Below, piece after piece: positions 16,610 through 26,100 of a stretch of DNA of 64,000 nucleotides. A model generated the notes under the pieces. The model had not been told where the DNA came from. It ran no database searches and was given only the letters and a program-made list of their open reading frames with translations. The position numbers and the translations under genes are program-made. Source of the stretch: a virus; IMG/VR virus record IMGVR_UViG_3300031703_000002, positions 16,141 to 80,140 of that record; one strand, 5' to 3'. How positions within the stretch are numbered: position 1 is the stretch's first letter; each line of letters starts with the position of its first letter.

Positions 16610-16776
16610 ATTTAACAACCGAACAACAGGAATATGTTGACGAGTACACTCTTATTTTAAATAGATTGTCAAGTATTCAAGAAAGAATAATTGCTCTAAA
16701 GGAAGAGGCTGATACAACCGTAGCAGAATTGAATGAACTTAGGCTTCGAGAGCGTGAGGCGTTTCCTGAACAATAA
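16600..16776 (+). CDS. Small coiled-coil protein, 58 aa
   Basis: The ATG overlaps the previous stop region by 10 nt. The sequence MEVNLTTEQQEYVDEY... is one long amphipathic helix with heptad-like L/I spacing (residues 15-50), so it is a likely coiled coil. Similar tiny coiled coils are common in phage replication operons; no function is recognised. Confidence 0.5.
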   Translation: MEVNLTTEQQEYVDEYTLILNRLSSIQERIIALKEEADTTVAELNELRLREREAFPEQ

Positions 16777-16824
16777 GAAACAATTCAATGTTTCATCATA
16801 TAATATAAAAATAACAATATAAAA

Positions 16825-17931
16825 ATGGCAAAAAAAGATTTTAGCTTCAAAGACTTAAACAAAGAATTGGCTGATTTGAATCCATTGGGTTCAATAATGG
16901 AAAATTCCACATTTAGTGAAGTTACAGAGTGGATCGACACTGGTAATTATCATTTAAATGCATGCGTGAGTGGTTCACTTTTCGGCGGTTGGCCTAATAG
17001 TAGAACATGTTCAATTGCAGGACCATCAGGTACAGGAAAAACATTCTTAGTTTTAAACTCTGTAAAAAGAGCAATAGAAATGGGATATTTTGTAATCTAT
17101 TATGATTCAGAAGCAGCAGTTGATAAAGATCAAATGGTTAAGTTTGGTATTGATGTTTCTAAAGTAAATTATCAACCAATTAATACTGTACAAGAATTCA
17201 GAACTTCAGTTACTACATTAACAAGTAAGATGCAAGAAGTTAAGAGAAATGGTGGTACAACGCCAAAGATCATGATGATTCTTGATTCTGCAGGTAACTT
17301 AGCTACACAAAAAGAAATTGATGATGCTAGATCTGGTAGTGAAAAGGCAGATATGACAAGATCTAAGGTTTTAAAATCTATATTCAGGATCATAATGACG
17401 CCTCTCGCAGATCTTAAGATACCTTTCATTTTTACTAATCATACATATCAAACACAAGACTTTATCTCAAGGCAAGTAGCCGGAGGTGGTACAGGACCTG
17501 AATATGCTGCGTCAATCGTATTATATTTAGGTAAAGCACAACTAAAAGAATCTAGTGGTGAAAAAGCAGGGATTATTGTAACAGCTAAACCTAATAAGAA
17601 TAGATTTGCTAAACCACATAACATTAAATTTCATTTACACTTTACAGAAGGAATGAATGCATATGTTGGATTAGAACAGTATATTGATTGGGAAGAAATA
17701 GGTATTGCAAAAGGTACTATTGAAAAAGGTGTTAAAACTCCAAAATCTACAGCAAGAAATTGGATTTGTAAACATTTAGATGAAACTGTTCCAACTAGAG
17801 AATTCTTCTCTGAAAAAGTATTTACCAAAGAGATATTAGATAAAATTGAATTAAGAATTAAACCTGTATTCAATTATAATACCGAAGGTAGAGAAATTGA
17901 TCTTGAATCTATATTAGAAGATGAAGATTAA
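16825..17931 (+). CDS. uvsX: UvsX-like RecA-family recombinase
   Basis: A 368-residue protein (T4 UvsX 391). Walker A GPSGTGKT lies at about 66-73, YYDSEAAVD near 95 corresponds to the RecA strand bearing the catalytic Glu, and MMILDSAGNL near 151 is Walker B. RecA-type strand exchange drives recombination-dependent replication and repair with gp46/47 encoded downstream. Its last codons overlap the next gene by 11 nt. Confidence 0.9.
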   Translation: MAKKDFSFKDLNKELADLNPLGSIMENSTFSEVTEWIDTGNYHLNACVSGSLFGGWPNSRTCSIAGPSGTGKTFLVLNSVKRAIEMGYFVIYYDSEAAVDKDQMVKFGIDVSKVNYQPINTVQEFRTSVTTLTSKMQEVKRNGGTTPKIMMILDSAGNLATQKEIDDARSGSEKADMTRSKVLKSIFRIIMTPLADLKIPFIFTNHTYQTQDFISRQVAGGGTGPEYAASIVLYLGKAQLKESSGEKAGIIVTAKPNKNRFAKPHNIKFHLHFTEGMNAYVGLEQYIDWEEIGIAKGTIEKGVKTPKSTARNWICKHLDETVPTREFFSEKVFTKEILDKIELRIKPVFNYNTEGREIDLESILEDED

Positions 17932-18220
17932 TGAAGATAAGTTACCTATAAAATATGTCTTAGGCATCGAGAGTGACTTACCAGGTTACCCGACTGCCTT
18001 CGATTTATTATTATCAGAAATAAAACTATGTGTTAGGATGCCAGACAGGCATAAAGGTAACTTTACATTACATGCACTGAAAACATATAGATTTCCGGAA
18101 ACAGAGGAATCTCATTTATTAGAATCTATTACAGAATTAGTAAAATTAGATTTAGTAGATGTACTCAACACTGAGCAAGATAAGTTATCTTGGAAAATAA
18201 AAACAAACCCTTTTGAATAA
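17921..18220 (+). CDS. Hypothetical protein, 99 aa
   Basis: Overlaps the end of uvsX in another frame (ATG 17921), so it is probably translationally coupled. A mixed alpha/beta protein with no known motif; L-P-G-Y-P-T-A-F-D-L-L and a basic middle (RMPDRHKGN) are the most distinctive parts. The position between uvsX and the helicase suggests a replication accessory role, unproven. Confidence 0.5.
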   Translation: MKINEDKLPIKYVLGIESDLPGYPTAFDLLLSEIKLCVRMPDRHKGNFTLHALKTYRFPETEESHLLESITELVKLDLVDVLNTEQDKLSWKIKTNPFE

Positions 18221-18294
18221 CTCAAAACTACAGGGTATAAAAACAAAATATGTTTCGCACATATAAAAAACAATAACTTCAACATTTAATAACT

Positions 18295-19611
18295 ATGCAA
18301 TTCGGACAAGACTTTGAAAAAATATTCTTTAGATTCTCTTTAATTAAGACAAAGTACTTAAAGAGTATTAAAAGCGGATTTTACACATCACAGGAAATTG
18401 ATATATTAAGTCAATTGTCTAATAAGTTCTTTGAGAAGTTTAACGAAACTCCAAAAAGAGAACAACTTCTTTTGCTTATTCAAAGAAATGAAAAGGCTAA
18501 AGCTAAAATATCAGAAGAGATATTAAATCTTATATTTGAAGTTGACTTAGATCAATATGACGAAGAATGGTTAACGTCTACAGCTGAAGCATGGATTAAA
18601 TGGAGAACATTTGATACTTCATTAATCGATACTATTGAATTCATTAAAACAACTCAGGTAACTCCTGAAAATGTAGATAGTATTGTTACTAAAGTTAAGG
18701 GTCTTATTAATGATAGAAATAACTTATCATTTAATTCAGATTTAGGTTTAGATTTCTTTGATGTAGATTCACATGATCAAAAGGATTCAGAAAAGGTTAG
18801 TACTGGTTACAATTTCTTAGATAGAATGTTAGGCGGTGGTTATGACAAAGGTGGTAACTTAATTGTGTATGCAGGTGAACAAAACATTGGTAAGTCAATA
18901 TACTTAGCAAACGATGCAGCGAACTTCGTTAAGATGGGAACAAATACAGTAGTAGTTACTGCAGAGATGGCAGCACATAAATTCGTAAAACGTATTGGTG
19001 CTAATCTTTTAACTATTGAGATTAACGAATATGGTGATAAGGCTAAAAACAAAGATCATATTAAAAGAAGATTAGAAACTGTAGGCGATGGTTTAACACC
19101 GCCTGGATCTTTATTTGTAAAACAGTTTCCAACATCACAAGCAACTGTATTAGATATTGAAGCATATGTTAATCAAATAGAAGAAGAAAGACAAATTAAA
19201 GTAGGTGCAGTCGTAATTGATTACATCAACATTCTTGCAAACTACAGAAACCAAAATACTGAGAATACTTATATGAAGATCAAGCAAATTGCAGAAGATC
19301 TTAGAGCAATGGGTATTCGTAATAATTGGTTAATAGTTACAGCAACACAGATTACTAGAAATGGTTATAATTCAAGTGATATTGGAATGACAGACATTGC
19401 AGAATCTGCGGGTCTTTCACATACAGCCGATGTTATGCTTGGTATTATACAAGATGATATGATGAGAGCTAACTCAGAATACTGGTTAAAGGTATTAAAA
19501 ATTAGAGATGGAGAAGGAAAAGGAACCAAGTGTAAATTAAATATTAATTGGAATTACATGAGGTTGATCGAGACAGAGGAAACTACAAATTCAAACTTAC
19601 ACAGTATATAA
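18295..19611 (+). CDS. 41: Replicative DNA helicase (T4 gp41/DnaB-like)
   Basis: A 438-residue protein (T4 gp41 475). The RecA-like domain starts near 165, with Walker A GEQNIGKS at about 192-199, TAEMAAHKF near 222 (the S-x-E-M analogue) and Walker B VVIDYINIL near 305. ATATQITRNG near 345 and an Arg-finger-like KIRDGEGKG near 402 follow. It unwinds DNA 5'-3' at the fork as a hexamer. No primase gene is visible in this window. Confidence 0.88.
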   Translation: MQFGQDFEKIFFRFSLIKTKYLKSIKSGFYTSQEIDILSQLSNKFFEKFNETPKREQLLLLIQRNEKAKAKISEEILNLIFEVDLDQYDEEWLTSTAEAWIKWRTFDTSLIDTIEFIKTTQVTPENVDSIVTKVKGLINDRNNLSFNSDLGLDFFDVDSHDQKDSEKVSTGYNFLDRMLGGGYDKGGNLIVYAGEQNIGKSIYLANDAANFVKMGTNTVVVTAEMAAHKFVKRIGANLLTIEINEYGDKAKNKDHIKRRLETVGDGLTPPGSLFVKQFPTSQATVLDIEAYVNQIEEERQIKVGAVVIDYINILANYRNQNTENTYMKIKQIAEDLRAMGIRNNWLIVTATQITRNGYNSSDIGMTDIAESAGLSHTADVMLGIIQDDMMRANSEYWLKVLKIRDGEGKGTKCKLNINWNYMRLIETEETTNSNLHSI

Positions 19612-19613
19612 TT

Positions 19614-20048
19614 ATGGCACACGATAAAATATTTAACAACAATTTCGAATCACCAGACACAGAGTTTACAACTATAAAATTCGAACTAGATCCTAATGTC
19701 AAAGACAATAAGGACGAAGAAGATAAAATTCACTATGATTTAATCGCAAGAAGAATTCATGAATTAATTGAATCATCGAGATTTAAGGTATTTAACAAAG
19801 TAGATGAATTAGGTAAATGTACCTCTTTAAAGAAGGCAGACATAAACGACATTTATGGATATGTTATCGATGAAATGTCCATAAAAAACAGTCGTATTGA
19901 TTTATTCAGCGAGCTATGCGTCTATTTCGATATTAATCCAACTAAATTTTACAGTTCACTCTCCAATGTATATAAAGAAGATTTAATACAAGAATTAGAT
20001 TTGAAAACAGGTATATTAAAGAGAAAGAATATAATGAAACTTTTTTAG
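19614..20048 (+). CDS. Candidate gp33-like late-transcription coactivator
   Basis: The start is set at ATG 19614 (2 nt after the helicase stop, leader ATATAATT), giving 144 residues. The C-terminal 70 residues have the layout of T4 gp33: an I-x-x-x-x-x-E-M helix, then F-x-E-x-x-x-x-F-x-I-x-x-x-x-F (YVIDEM..., FSELCVYFDINPTKF), a basic region and a hydrophobic C-terminal peptide, here NIMKLF, where T4 gp33 ends in LDFLL and contacts the clamp. With gp55 and gp45 present, a gp33 is expected. The match is structural-pattern level only. Confidence 0.4.
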   Translation: MAHDKIFNNNFESPDTEFTTIKFELDPNVKDNKDEEDKIHYDLIARRIHELIESSRFKVFNKVDELGKCTSLKKADINDIYGYVIDEMSIKNSRIDLFSELCVYFDINPTKFYSSLSNVYKEDLIQELDLKTGILKRKNIMKLF

Positions 20049-20049
20049 A

Positions 20050-21165
20050 ATGATAGAAGCACATGTTTTAAAGAAAGGCGCAGGAAGAGTTTGGATACTC
20101 GGAGATTTGCATTTTGGTGTAAGAGCTAATTCTATGGAATGGCTAGAAATTCAAAAGCAATTTTTTGAAGATGTGTTTCTACCGAATCTTAGAGCTAACG
20201 TAAAACCAGGCGATGTACTAGTACAAGTCGGTGATACCTTTGATAATAGACAATCTATTAATATAAGGGTATTAAACTACGCGGTAACTTTATTTGAAGA
20301 ACTTGGTAAAATTCTACCAGTTCATGTCATTTGTGGTAATCACGATATTTGGGCTAAGAACTCAAACGAAGTAACTTCAATAGATTCACTTAAATGGATA
20401 CCAAACGTACAGATCTATAAAGAACCTAAAATGATGGAATGGCATGGTAGGAAGGTATTAATGATGCCATGGAGAAGAGATGCTGATCACGAAACAGAAA
20501 CACTTGTAGAATACCCAACAGCAGAAATAGTATTTTGTCATTCGGAAGTTAAAGGTATTTATTTAAACGCTAAAGTTAAAAATCAACACGGAACAGACTC
20601 AAACATATATGACAGATATTTAAGAGTTTATTCTGGGCATATTCATTTTAGACAAGAAAAAGGTAAGTTATTAATGGTTGGTACTCCATATCAATTGACA
20701 AGATCTGATGCAAATAATGCTAAAGGATTTGACCTAGTAGATTTAGAAGACATGTCAGAGACATTTTATGTAAATGATATATCACCTAAGTTCATGAAAT
20801 ATAACATCATGCAGCTATATGATATGCCACTTGGAACGTTTAAACATCAGATCAAAAACAATTTTGTAGATTTATTCGTCCCATCAAAGATCGCAACAAC
20901 AAATGCATTAAGTCAACTTATTAATAAGATACAAAATATTAGTAGAAAACTTGAACCGAATATTTATCAAGAAGATAATTATATCGATAAGGATTTTCAT
21001 GATATGGATGATGTAGAAGAAATGTATAAGAATTACAGTATAATGAATTTATGTAATGTATATGTTGAAAGTTTAGGTGATGATGAAGAAACTAAAAGCA
21101 GACTAAAAGAAAAACTAATGGCACTATATAATCAATGTGCTCATAATAACGGTATAGAAATATGA
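20050..21165 (+). CDS. 47: gp47-like recombination exonuclease subunit (SbcD/Mre11 family)
   Basis: A 371-residue protein. Calcineurin-type phosphoesterase motifs occur in order: GDLHFG near 18, VGDTFDNR near 59, GNHD near 96, CHSEV near 163 and SGHIHF near 197. With gp46 it resects DNA ends and degrades host DNA, feeding UvsX. It starts 1 nt after the previous stop and overlaps gp46 by 4 nt, the usual 47-46 pair. Confidence 0.9.
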   Translation: MIEAHVLKKGAGRVWILGDLHFGVRANSMEWLEIQKQFFEDVFLPNLRANVKPGDVLVQVGDTFDNRQSINIRVLNYAVTLFEELGKILPVHVICGNHDIWAKNSNEVTSIDSLKWIPNVQIYKEPKMMEWHGRKVLMMPWRRDADHETETLVEYPTAEIVFCHSEVKGIYLNAKVKNQHGTDSNIYDRYLRVYSGHIHFRQEKGKLLMVGTPYQLTRSDANNAKGFDLVDLEDMSETFYVNDISPKFMKYNIMQLYDMPLGTFKHQIKNNFVDLFVPSKIATTNALSQLINKIQNISRKLEPNIYQEDNYIDKDFHDMDDVEEMYKNYSIMNLCNVYVESLGDDEETKSRLKEKLMALYNQCAHNNGIEI

Positions 21166-22832
21166 GAATAGATTTTATAGAATTTAAAAACTTTGCATCT
21201 TACGGTAATCAATTACAAAGAATAGAGTTTGAAGAAGATGCTTCTGAATTGTTTTTGACACTTGGAAAGAATGGCGATGGTAAAACTACTATTGCTAATG
21301 CTATTATATACGCGTTATATGGAAGAGTCGAAGGCGTTAAACTTGCAGATCTTCCTAATAGGATTAACAAAGAATTACACGTTAAGATCGCATTAAAATG
21401 CGGTTCTATAAATGTTATAATAGAAAGAGGTTTAATGCCTACTAAATTTAGTGTTAAATTAAATGGTGTAGAATTTGATAAGGCTGGTAAGAAATCAGTA
21501 CAGGACTATTTAGAAGACGAGATATACGGTATACCATATCATGTATTTAAAAACATTATAATTTTATCAGTTAATGATTTTAAGTCATTTTTGACAATGT
21601 CTAATCAAGATAAAAAACAAATTATTGATAAGATGTTTGGTTTCTCTATTCTTAATGATATGCAAACCTCTATTAAAATGGAGAGAAAGAATATCAAAAC
21701 AGATATAGATTCATACGAATCAGAGTTAAACCAAATTATAGATTCTATAGGATCTGTAAAAGGTAAACTTAATACATTACTAGAAGAATCACAAGAAAAG
21801 AACAATTCTAAAATAGATGAATTAAAAACAAATTTAATTCAACTTAATGAAAGCGTTAAGGCATTAGATCTAGAAAAGACTGGAATTGACAAAGAGATCA
21901 AATATGATACAACTGTTTATGAAACGGTAAGATCTGATGCATCTACATTAAAACATGAAATTGAATATCTTAAGAAAAAGTTAGATTTATATGAGAGTGG
22001 AAAATGCCCTACATGTGAAACTGAATTAGATAGTCAATGGCACATGGATCAAAAGGAACATTTTTGTACTAAAATTGAAACTGATACCAATCGTATCAAA
22101 GAACTTAAAGAATCATTAACAAGTGTCAAATCAAATATTGATCAATTAAGAATCAATAAAAATGTATTAGAACAAAGAGCATCAGATATTAGATACAATA
22201 TGAAATCTTTTAAATCTGAATTGCTTAAAATAAAAGATACACCAGATGATTCTCAGTTTGAACACCTTAAGACTTTGATTACAGACTTTGAACAAAAAGA
22301 ATCTACTAAATCTGGTAATAAAGATACATTGAATGCAGAATATGCATTTATGGAAATTGTTGAAAGGGTTTTAGGTGAAGATGGTGTTAAAAATCTTGCA
22401 GTCAAAACTATTTTACCAGGATTAAATTCAAATATTGCAGCGATGAGTCAAACAATGCACTTACCGTTCCATATTAGATTTGATGAGAAATTCAATTGTA
22501 TTATTAATCACTTAGGTGAAGATATTAATCCAATGACACTTTCTACTGGTGAGAGAAAGAAAGCAGATTTTATTATTATCATTGCAATCATCAAGATACT
22601 TAAATTAAGATTCCCTCAATTAAACTTATTGTTCTTAGATGAATTATTAAGTTCTGTAGACAATGATGGAGTATATAACATATTGAAAATTCTTAATCAA
22701 GTCATAAAAGAAAATAAGATAAATACCTTTGTGATAAACCACTCAGTTTTACCACATGAGATATTTGATAAGAAAATTGAGATTTATCGTGAAAACGGGT
22801 TCTCTAAGTTTACTATAGAAACAATTGAATAA
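21162..22832 (+). CDS. 46: gp46-like recombination ATPase subunit (SbcC/Rad50 family)
   Basis: A 556-residue SMC-like ATPase. Walker A GKNGDGKTT lies near 35-43, a long coiled coil spans 170-370 with the zinc hook CPTC near 282-285, the signature LSTGER is near 460 and Walker B LLFLDELLSS near 488. It forms a complex with the phosphoesterase encoded just upstream. Length matches T4 gp46 (560). Confidence 0.92.
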   Translation: MRIDFIEFKNFASYGNQLQRIEFEEDASELFLTLGKNGDGKTTIANAIIYALYGRVEGVKLADLPNRINKELHVKIALKCGSINVIIERGLMPTKFSVKLNGVEFDKAGKKSVQDYLEDEIYGIPYHVFKNIIILSVNDFKSFLTMSNQDKKQIIDKMFGFSILNDMQTSIKMERKNIKTDIDSYESELNQIIDSIGSVKGKLNTLLEESQEKNNSKIDELKTNLIQLNESVKALDLEKTGIDKEIKYDTTVYETVRSDASTLKHEIEYLKKKLDLYESGKCPTCETELDSQWHMDQKEHFCTKIETDTNRIKELKESLTSVKSNIDQLRINKNVLEQRASDIRYNMKSFKSELLKIKDTPDDSQFEHLKTLITDFEQKESTKSGNKDTLNAEYAFMEIVERVLGEDGVKNLAVKTILPGLNSNIAAMSQTMHLPFHIRFDEKFNCIINHLGEDINPMTLSTGERKKADFIIIIAIIKILKLRFPQLNLLFLDELLSSVDNDGVYNILKILNQVIKENKINTFVINHSVLPHEIFDKKIEIYRENGFSKFTIETIE

Positions 22833-22837
22833 AAATA

Positions 22838-22846
22838 GAATATATA
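22838..22846 (+). promoter_or_regulatory. Variant late box GAATATATA
   Basis: Lies 5 nt upstream of ATG 22851, at the switch from replication to virion genes. It is a variant of the GATATATA box and closer to the start codon than the other copies, so its role is uncertain. Confidence 0.35.
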
Positions 22847-22850
22847 GTTA

Positions 22851-23942
22851 ATGGCAACATATAATTTAAAATACAACAAAGACGACAGTGTTATTAGACA
22901 CGTTATTGTAGGTCTTTTAGCTGATCTAAATAGTAAGCTTAGTTTTTGGAGACAAGTCTCTAATGACGAAAGGGCTATTATAGATGTACCATTTTTCTAT
23001 GCCGTTGCTGGAGATGAGAATTTTATAAAAGATAACTTTTTGTTTTCCAATATGAATGGAGAAAGCTGTGATCCTGATGGAACATTTGCAGATGGGAATT
23101 ATGATAAAGTACCAAGAGGTATTGTTAACTTAACTTCATTTTCAGTAGATCCTGGAAAACTAGTCAATAAAAGAAATCTCGGTAATTATACTATGATGAA
23201 TAATCAAGGTTTAATGGAAGGGTATGTTGCAGAATTCGAAATGATTCCATGTGTAATTGGTGTAGATATTGAAATATTATTATCTAGTCAATTAGATATG
23301 TTTAAGGTTACTGAATCAATCATCAAAAATATGTACAAGGCTAATTTCTATCACATAGACGCAGGTCACATAGATGATGGTATGTATAGAATTTCATCGG
23401 AATACATGATGCCAGACGATTACACACAGGACAAGCCAATCGAATATGGATTTGATGATAAAGAAAACCACAAAATAACATTTAGTTTAGAGATCAGTAC
23501 ATTTATACCTTCATTTGATTTTGAAGACGACATTTATACTAAATTTACAAGAACTGTATATACTGGTGGTGTTACTGGAAATTATGGAGATCCTAACAAA
23601 GTAGCTTTAGATCCATCTTCAATATATGAAGGTGAATTACCAAATCCATTAACATACACTGATTCTACTTGTGCAATATATACATGGGACGCAGATTCTA
23701 CTTCATGGATTTTAACACAAACTGCTCCAATTACTGAGTGCACAATCGACACATCATTACTTGGTACAGAATTAACTACAAATTCTCAATTATTGAGAAC
23801 TTCAAGCAGAAGAAAGAATTCAAATAGAATATTTAAGTTCGGTAATACATCTGATATTGCAGAAGGAACGCCAGATAGGTTGAAACCTTCATTTGGTGAT
23901 CCATTAGACGTTTCATCTACTGATCTACCATTCAACGAATAA
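22851..23942 (+). CDS. Probable virion structural protein (tail-completion-like)
   Basis: A 363-residue protein. The start YNKDDSVIRHVIVGLLADLNSKL..., followed by V-P-F-F-Y-A, and the later block IPCVIGVDIEILLSSQLDMFKVTESI resemble conserved structural proteins of T4-like marine phages: a short N-terminal helix, 'VPISYGP'-type strand, then 'PY.i.f.l.i......d..ki.EqIl'. Those are annotated as tail completion/sheath-stabilising proteins in some genomes; I am not sure of the gp number. The C-terminal 100 residues are low-complexity, S/T/D rich. Confidence 0.4.
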   Translation: MATYNLKYNKDDSVIRHVIVGLLADLNSKLSFWRQVSNDERAIIDVPFFYAVAGDENFIKDNFLFSNMNGESCDPDGTFADGNYDKVPRGIVNLTSFSVDPGKLVNKRNLGNYTMMNNQGLMEGYVAEFEMIPCVIGVDIEILLSSQLDMFKVTESIIKNMYKANFYHIDAGHIDDGMYRISSEYMMPDDYTQDKPIEYGFDDKENHKITFSLEISTFIPSFDFEDDIYTKFTRTVYTGGVTGNYGDPNKVALDPSSIYEGELPNPLTYTDSTCAIYTWDADSTSWILTQTAPITECTIDTSLLGTELTTNSQLLRTSSRRKNSNRIFKFGNTSDIAEGTPDRLKPSFGDPLDVSSTDLPFNE

Positions 23943-23949
23943 ACAAAAG

Positions 23950-23960
23950 ATATATATAAA
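23950..23960 (+). promoter_or_regulatory. Late promoter box GATATATATAA
   Basis: Lies 17 nt before ATG 23977; same box as other virion units. Confidence 0.6.
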
Positions 23961-23976
23961 AAATTAAACAACACAA

Positions 23977-25161
23977 ATGGCAAAATTAAACAAAGGAATT
24001 ATTTCACCAGTCATAGAGTCAAAACAAGGTTTTGTATTTCACGCGGGCGGACAAAATTTCAAAATGACAGGAAGTCATATAGAAAAAGTTGCAAACGTTT
24101 CTGAAGATTTCAAATCATTAGTTAAAGCAAACAATACGTTTAGTATAACTAACGAGGGTATTTCATTCTACTACGATTATAATAACAAGAAAACTATTTC
24201 CAATATTGACGAATCAGCATTAACTAATTTCGATACATTAGTTGGCTTAAATGAAAAAATTGATTTCTTAAATGAAAACATTAAATCATATAAGAAATCT
24301 GGTAAAAAAGTAGCAGTTACTGAAGTTAAAAAAGAATTAGAACTTTTAGAATCAACAAGAACTGATTTACTTAAAAATTCAATTATCGTTAATTTCTCAT
24401 ATAATGTTACTGAAAAGAAATTCTATGCAGGTAATATTGAGTTAGTACATACTGATTCTATGATTTTATCAGAATCTTTATTAGCGTCAGCTTACATTAA
24501 GTACGAAGATAAAGAAACAATTAATTTATTTGAATTCGCTTGTAAAAACTTTAATAACTACAGTGTATTAGATTTCATTAATGAATCAACTGACGGAGAC
24601 GTTAGGGTTTTAGCAATGAGAACAGAAGACAACATGTTTGTTTATAGATTCAACGAGTCTACTAAGATTGAGAAATTTACTAAATTACTAGCAGATGCTG
24701 CAGTTGAATATGTTGCTGAAAACACTGGAGCAGATATTACACCAATGGTTGAAGACATCTTAGAATCTTACAAAGAACGCAGAGCTCTTAAAACTCAGAA
24801 AACTCAATTGATGTATGAAATGATTGCATTTTTGAAAGATCAGAAAGGCAGATTATCTGAAGCTAACAGAAACTTACCAGATATTAAAGCAGCAGATCAT
24901 TTATTAAATTCTGAAATCGAAAGAATTACAGAAGAATTAAACGATTTACAAAACGAAGATTTCTTAACTAGAGATGATGGATATGTTACTGCAGAAACTA
25001 CAGTAGAATCTGAAGATTTACCTAAAGGATCTAAAGTTAAAGTTGATGCTCTTGAATTTACCGGAAAGGGTAAATCAGACATATTAACAGTATTCGTAAA
25101 CGACGAACCACAGAGAATAGAGAAAAACAAACTTCAAATTTCTGTTGAAGATTCTATTTAA
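23977..25161 (+). CDS. Hypothetical late protein, 394 aa, helical
   Basis: Not recognised. Residues 85-130 and 270-330 are charged helices likely to form coiled coils (KIDFLNENIKSYKKSGKKV..., RRALKTQKTQLMYEMIAFL). The C-terminus has a small beta domain (EDLPKGSKVKVDALEF...) resembling an SH3-like barrel. A late box precedes it and a terminator follows, so it forms its own late unit among head genes. A prohead or virion role is inferred from that context. Confidence 0.5.
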   Translation: MAKLNKGIISPVIESKQGFVFHAGGQNFKMTGSHIEKVANVSEDFKSLVKANNTFSITNEGISFYYDYNNKKTISNIDESALTNFDTLVGLNEKIDFLNENIKSYKKSGKKVAVTEVKKELELLESTRTDLLKNSIIVNFSYNVTEKKFYAGNIELVHTDSMILSESLLASAYIKYEDKETINLFEFACKNFNNYSVLDFINESTDGDVRVLAMRTEDNMFVYRFNESTKIEKFTKLLADAAVEYVAENTGADITPMVEDILESYKERRALKTQKTQLMYEMIAFLKDQKGRLSEANRNLPDIKAADHLLNSEIERITEELNDLQNEDFLTRDDGYVTAETTVESEDLPKGSKVKVDALEFTGKGKSDILTVFVNDEPQRIEKNKLQISVEDSI

Positions 25162-25184
25162 TCTAACCATATAACTATTTAAAT

Positions 25185-25215
25185 AAGCCCATTTGGAAAC
25201 AATTGGGCTTTTTTT
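25185..25215 (+). terminator. Intrinsic terminator
   Basis: AAGCCCA (25185-25191) pairs with TGGGCTT (25204-25210), followed by a T run. Confidence 0.85.
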
Positions 25216-25242
25216 AGTATAATATTAAACATACATTACACT

Positions 25243-25626
25243 ATGGCTAAAAAAAGCAAAAATTACCTAAATAATAAAGATTTATATAATCAAATGGTCC
25301 TTTCAAAAGATGCCGACAAACTCACACCGACTGCAGAGAAGATGTTAGTGTTGTTAGCCGAAAGAACTATTAACAAATTAAACTATGTTAACAGTGATGA
25401 TCGGGATGATTGTCTACAGTTTGCAATATTAGATCTTTTGAAATACTGGAGAAATTTCAACCCTAAATATCCAAATGCATTTGCATACTTTACAGAGATT
25501 GCAAAGAGAGGATATGCTAAAGGATGGAATAAAATTCACCCACAAAAATACAAAGGCACATTATCAATAGATCGTATCACAACAGGTGGTGGAAGCGATG
25601 ATGGTGGTGGAATGTTCAACATCTAA
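25243..25626 (+). CDS. 55: Late-promoter sigma factor (T4 gp55-like)
   Basis: A 127-residue protein. Residues 50-100 (SDDRDDCLQFAILDLLKYWRNFNP, AFAYFTEIAKRGYAKGW) match the sigma region 2-like core of gp55: a D-D-x-x-Q/A...L...W..F helix and an aromatic A-Y-F-T-E-I-x-x-x-G element that would contact the -10 box. The C-terminus GGGMFNI could be the clamp-contacting tail. In T4, gp55 directs core polymerase to TATAAATA; here the counterpart is probably GATATATA. It is shorter than T4 gp55 (185). Confidence 0.75.
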   Translation: MAKKSKNYLNNKDLYNQMVLSKDADKLTPTAEKMLVLLAERTINKLNYVNSDDRDDCLQFAILDLLKYWRNFNPKYPNAFAYFTEIAKRGYAKGWNKIHPQKYKGTLSIDRITTGGGSDDGGGMFNI

Positions 25627-26100
25627 ATGTCAATAAAAAATCTTAAACCATCTAATAATTCAGGTTTTATACAAGGATACTTTACACCAAAGAATCCTGA
25701 CAAGTATATAGGACCACTCCCGATAATCTATAGATCATCATGGGAAAGGAAGTTTATGATTATATGTGATAATAGAGAAGACGTAATTAAATGGTCAAGT
25801 GAACCTGTAGAAATACGGTACATATGGTCATTTGATAAAAGAGAACACAAATACTACCCAGATTTCTATATGAAAACTAGCGGACTTGATGGAGATACAG
25901 AATTCTTGGTTGAAATTAAACCAGAAGCACAAATCACTATCCCAAAGCCACCGACTAAGAACAGTCAAAAGGCACTGAAATCATATAAGTTTTTGGCAGA
26001 GCAGTATGTAAAAAATAGAGATAAATATAAATATGCGAAGGCGTATGCTGACAACAGAGGTTGGAGGTTTATAGTCTTAACAGAAAAGTCTCTTAAATAA
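25627..26100 (+). CDS. 4: Head completion nuclease (T4 gp4/gp50-like)
   Basis: A 157-residue protein. YFTPKNPDKYIGPLPIIYRSSWERKFM, then V-I-K-W-S-S-E-P and Y-Y-P-D-F-Y-M-K, V-E-I-K-P match the T4 gp4 head-completion family, a PD-(D/E)XK-like fold (PDF...VEIKP gives the D..E-x-K). T4 gp4 (150 residues) acts after packaging so that tails can attach. The length and block order agree well. The ATG directly follows the previous stop. Confidence 0.8.
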   Translation: MSIKNLKPSNNSGFIQGYFTPKNPDKYIGPLPIIYRSSWERKFMIICDNREDVIKWSSEPVEIRYIWSFDKREHKYYPDFYMKTSGLDGDTEFLVEIKPEAQITIPKPPTKNSQKALKSYKFLAEQYVKNRDKYKYAKAYADNRGWRFIVLTEKSLK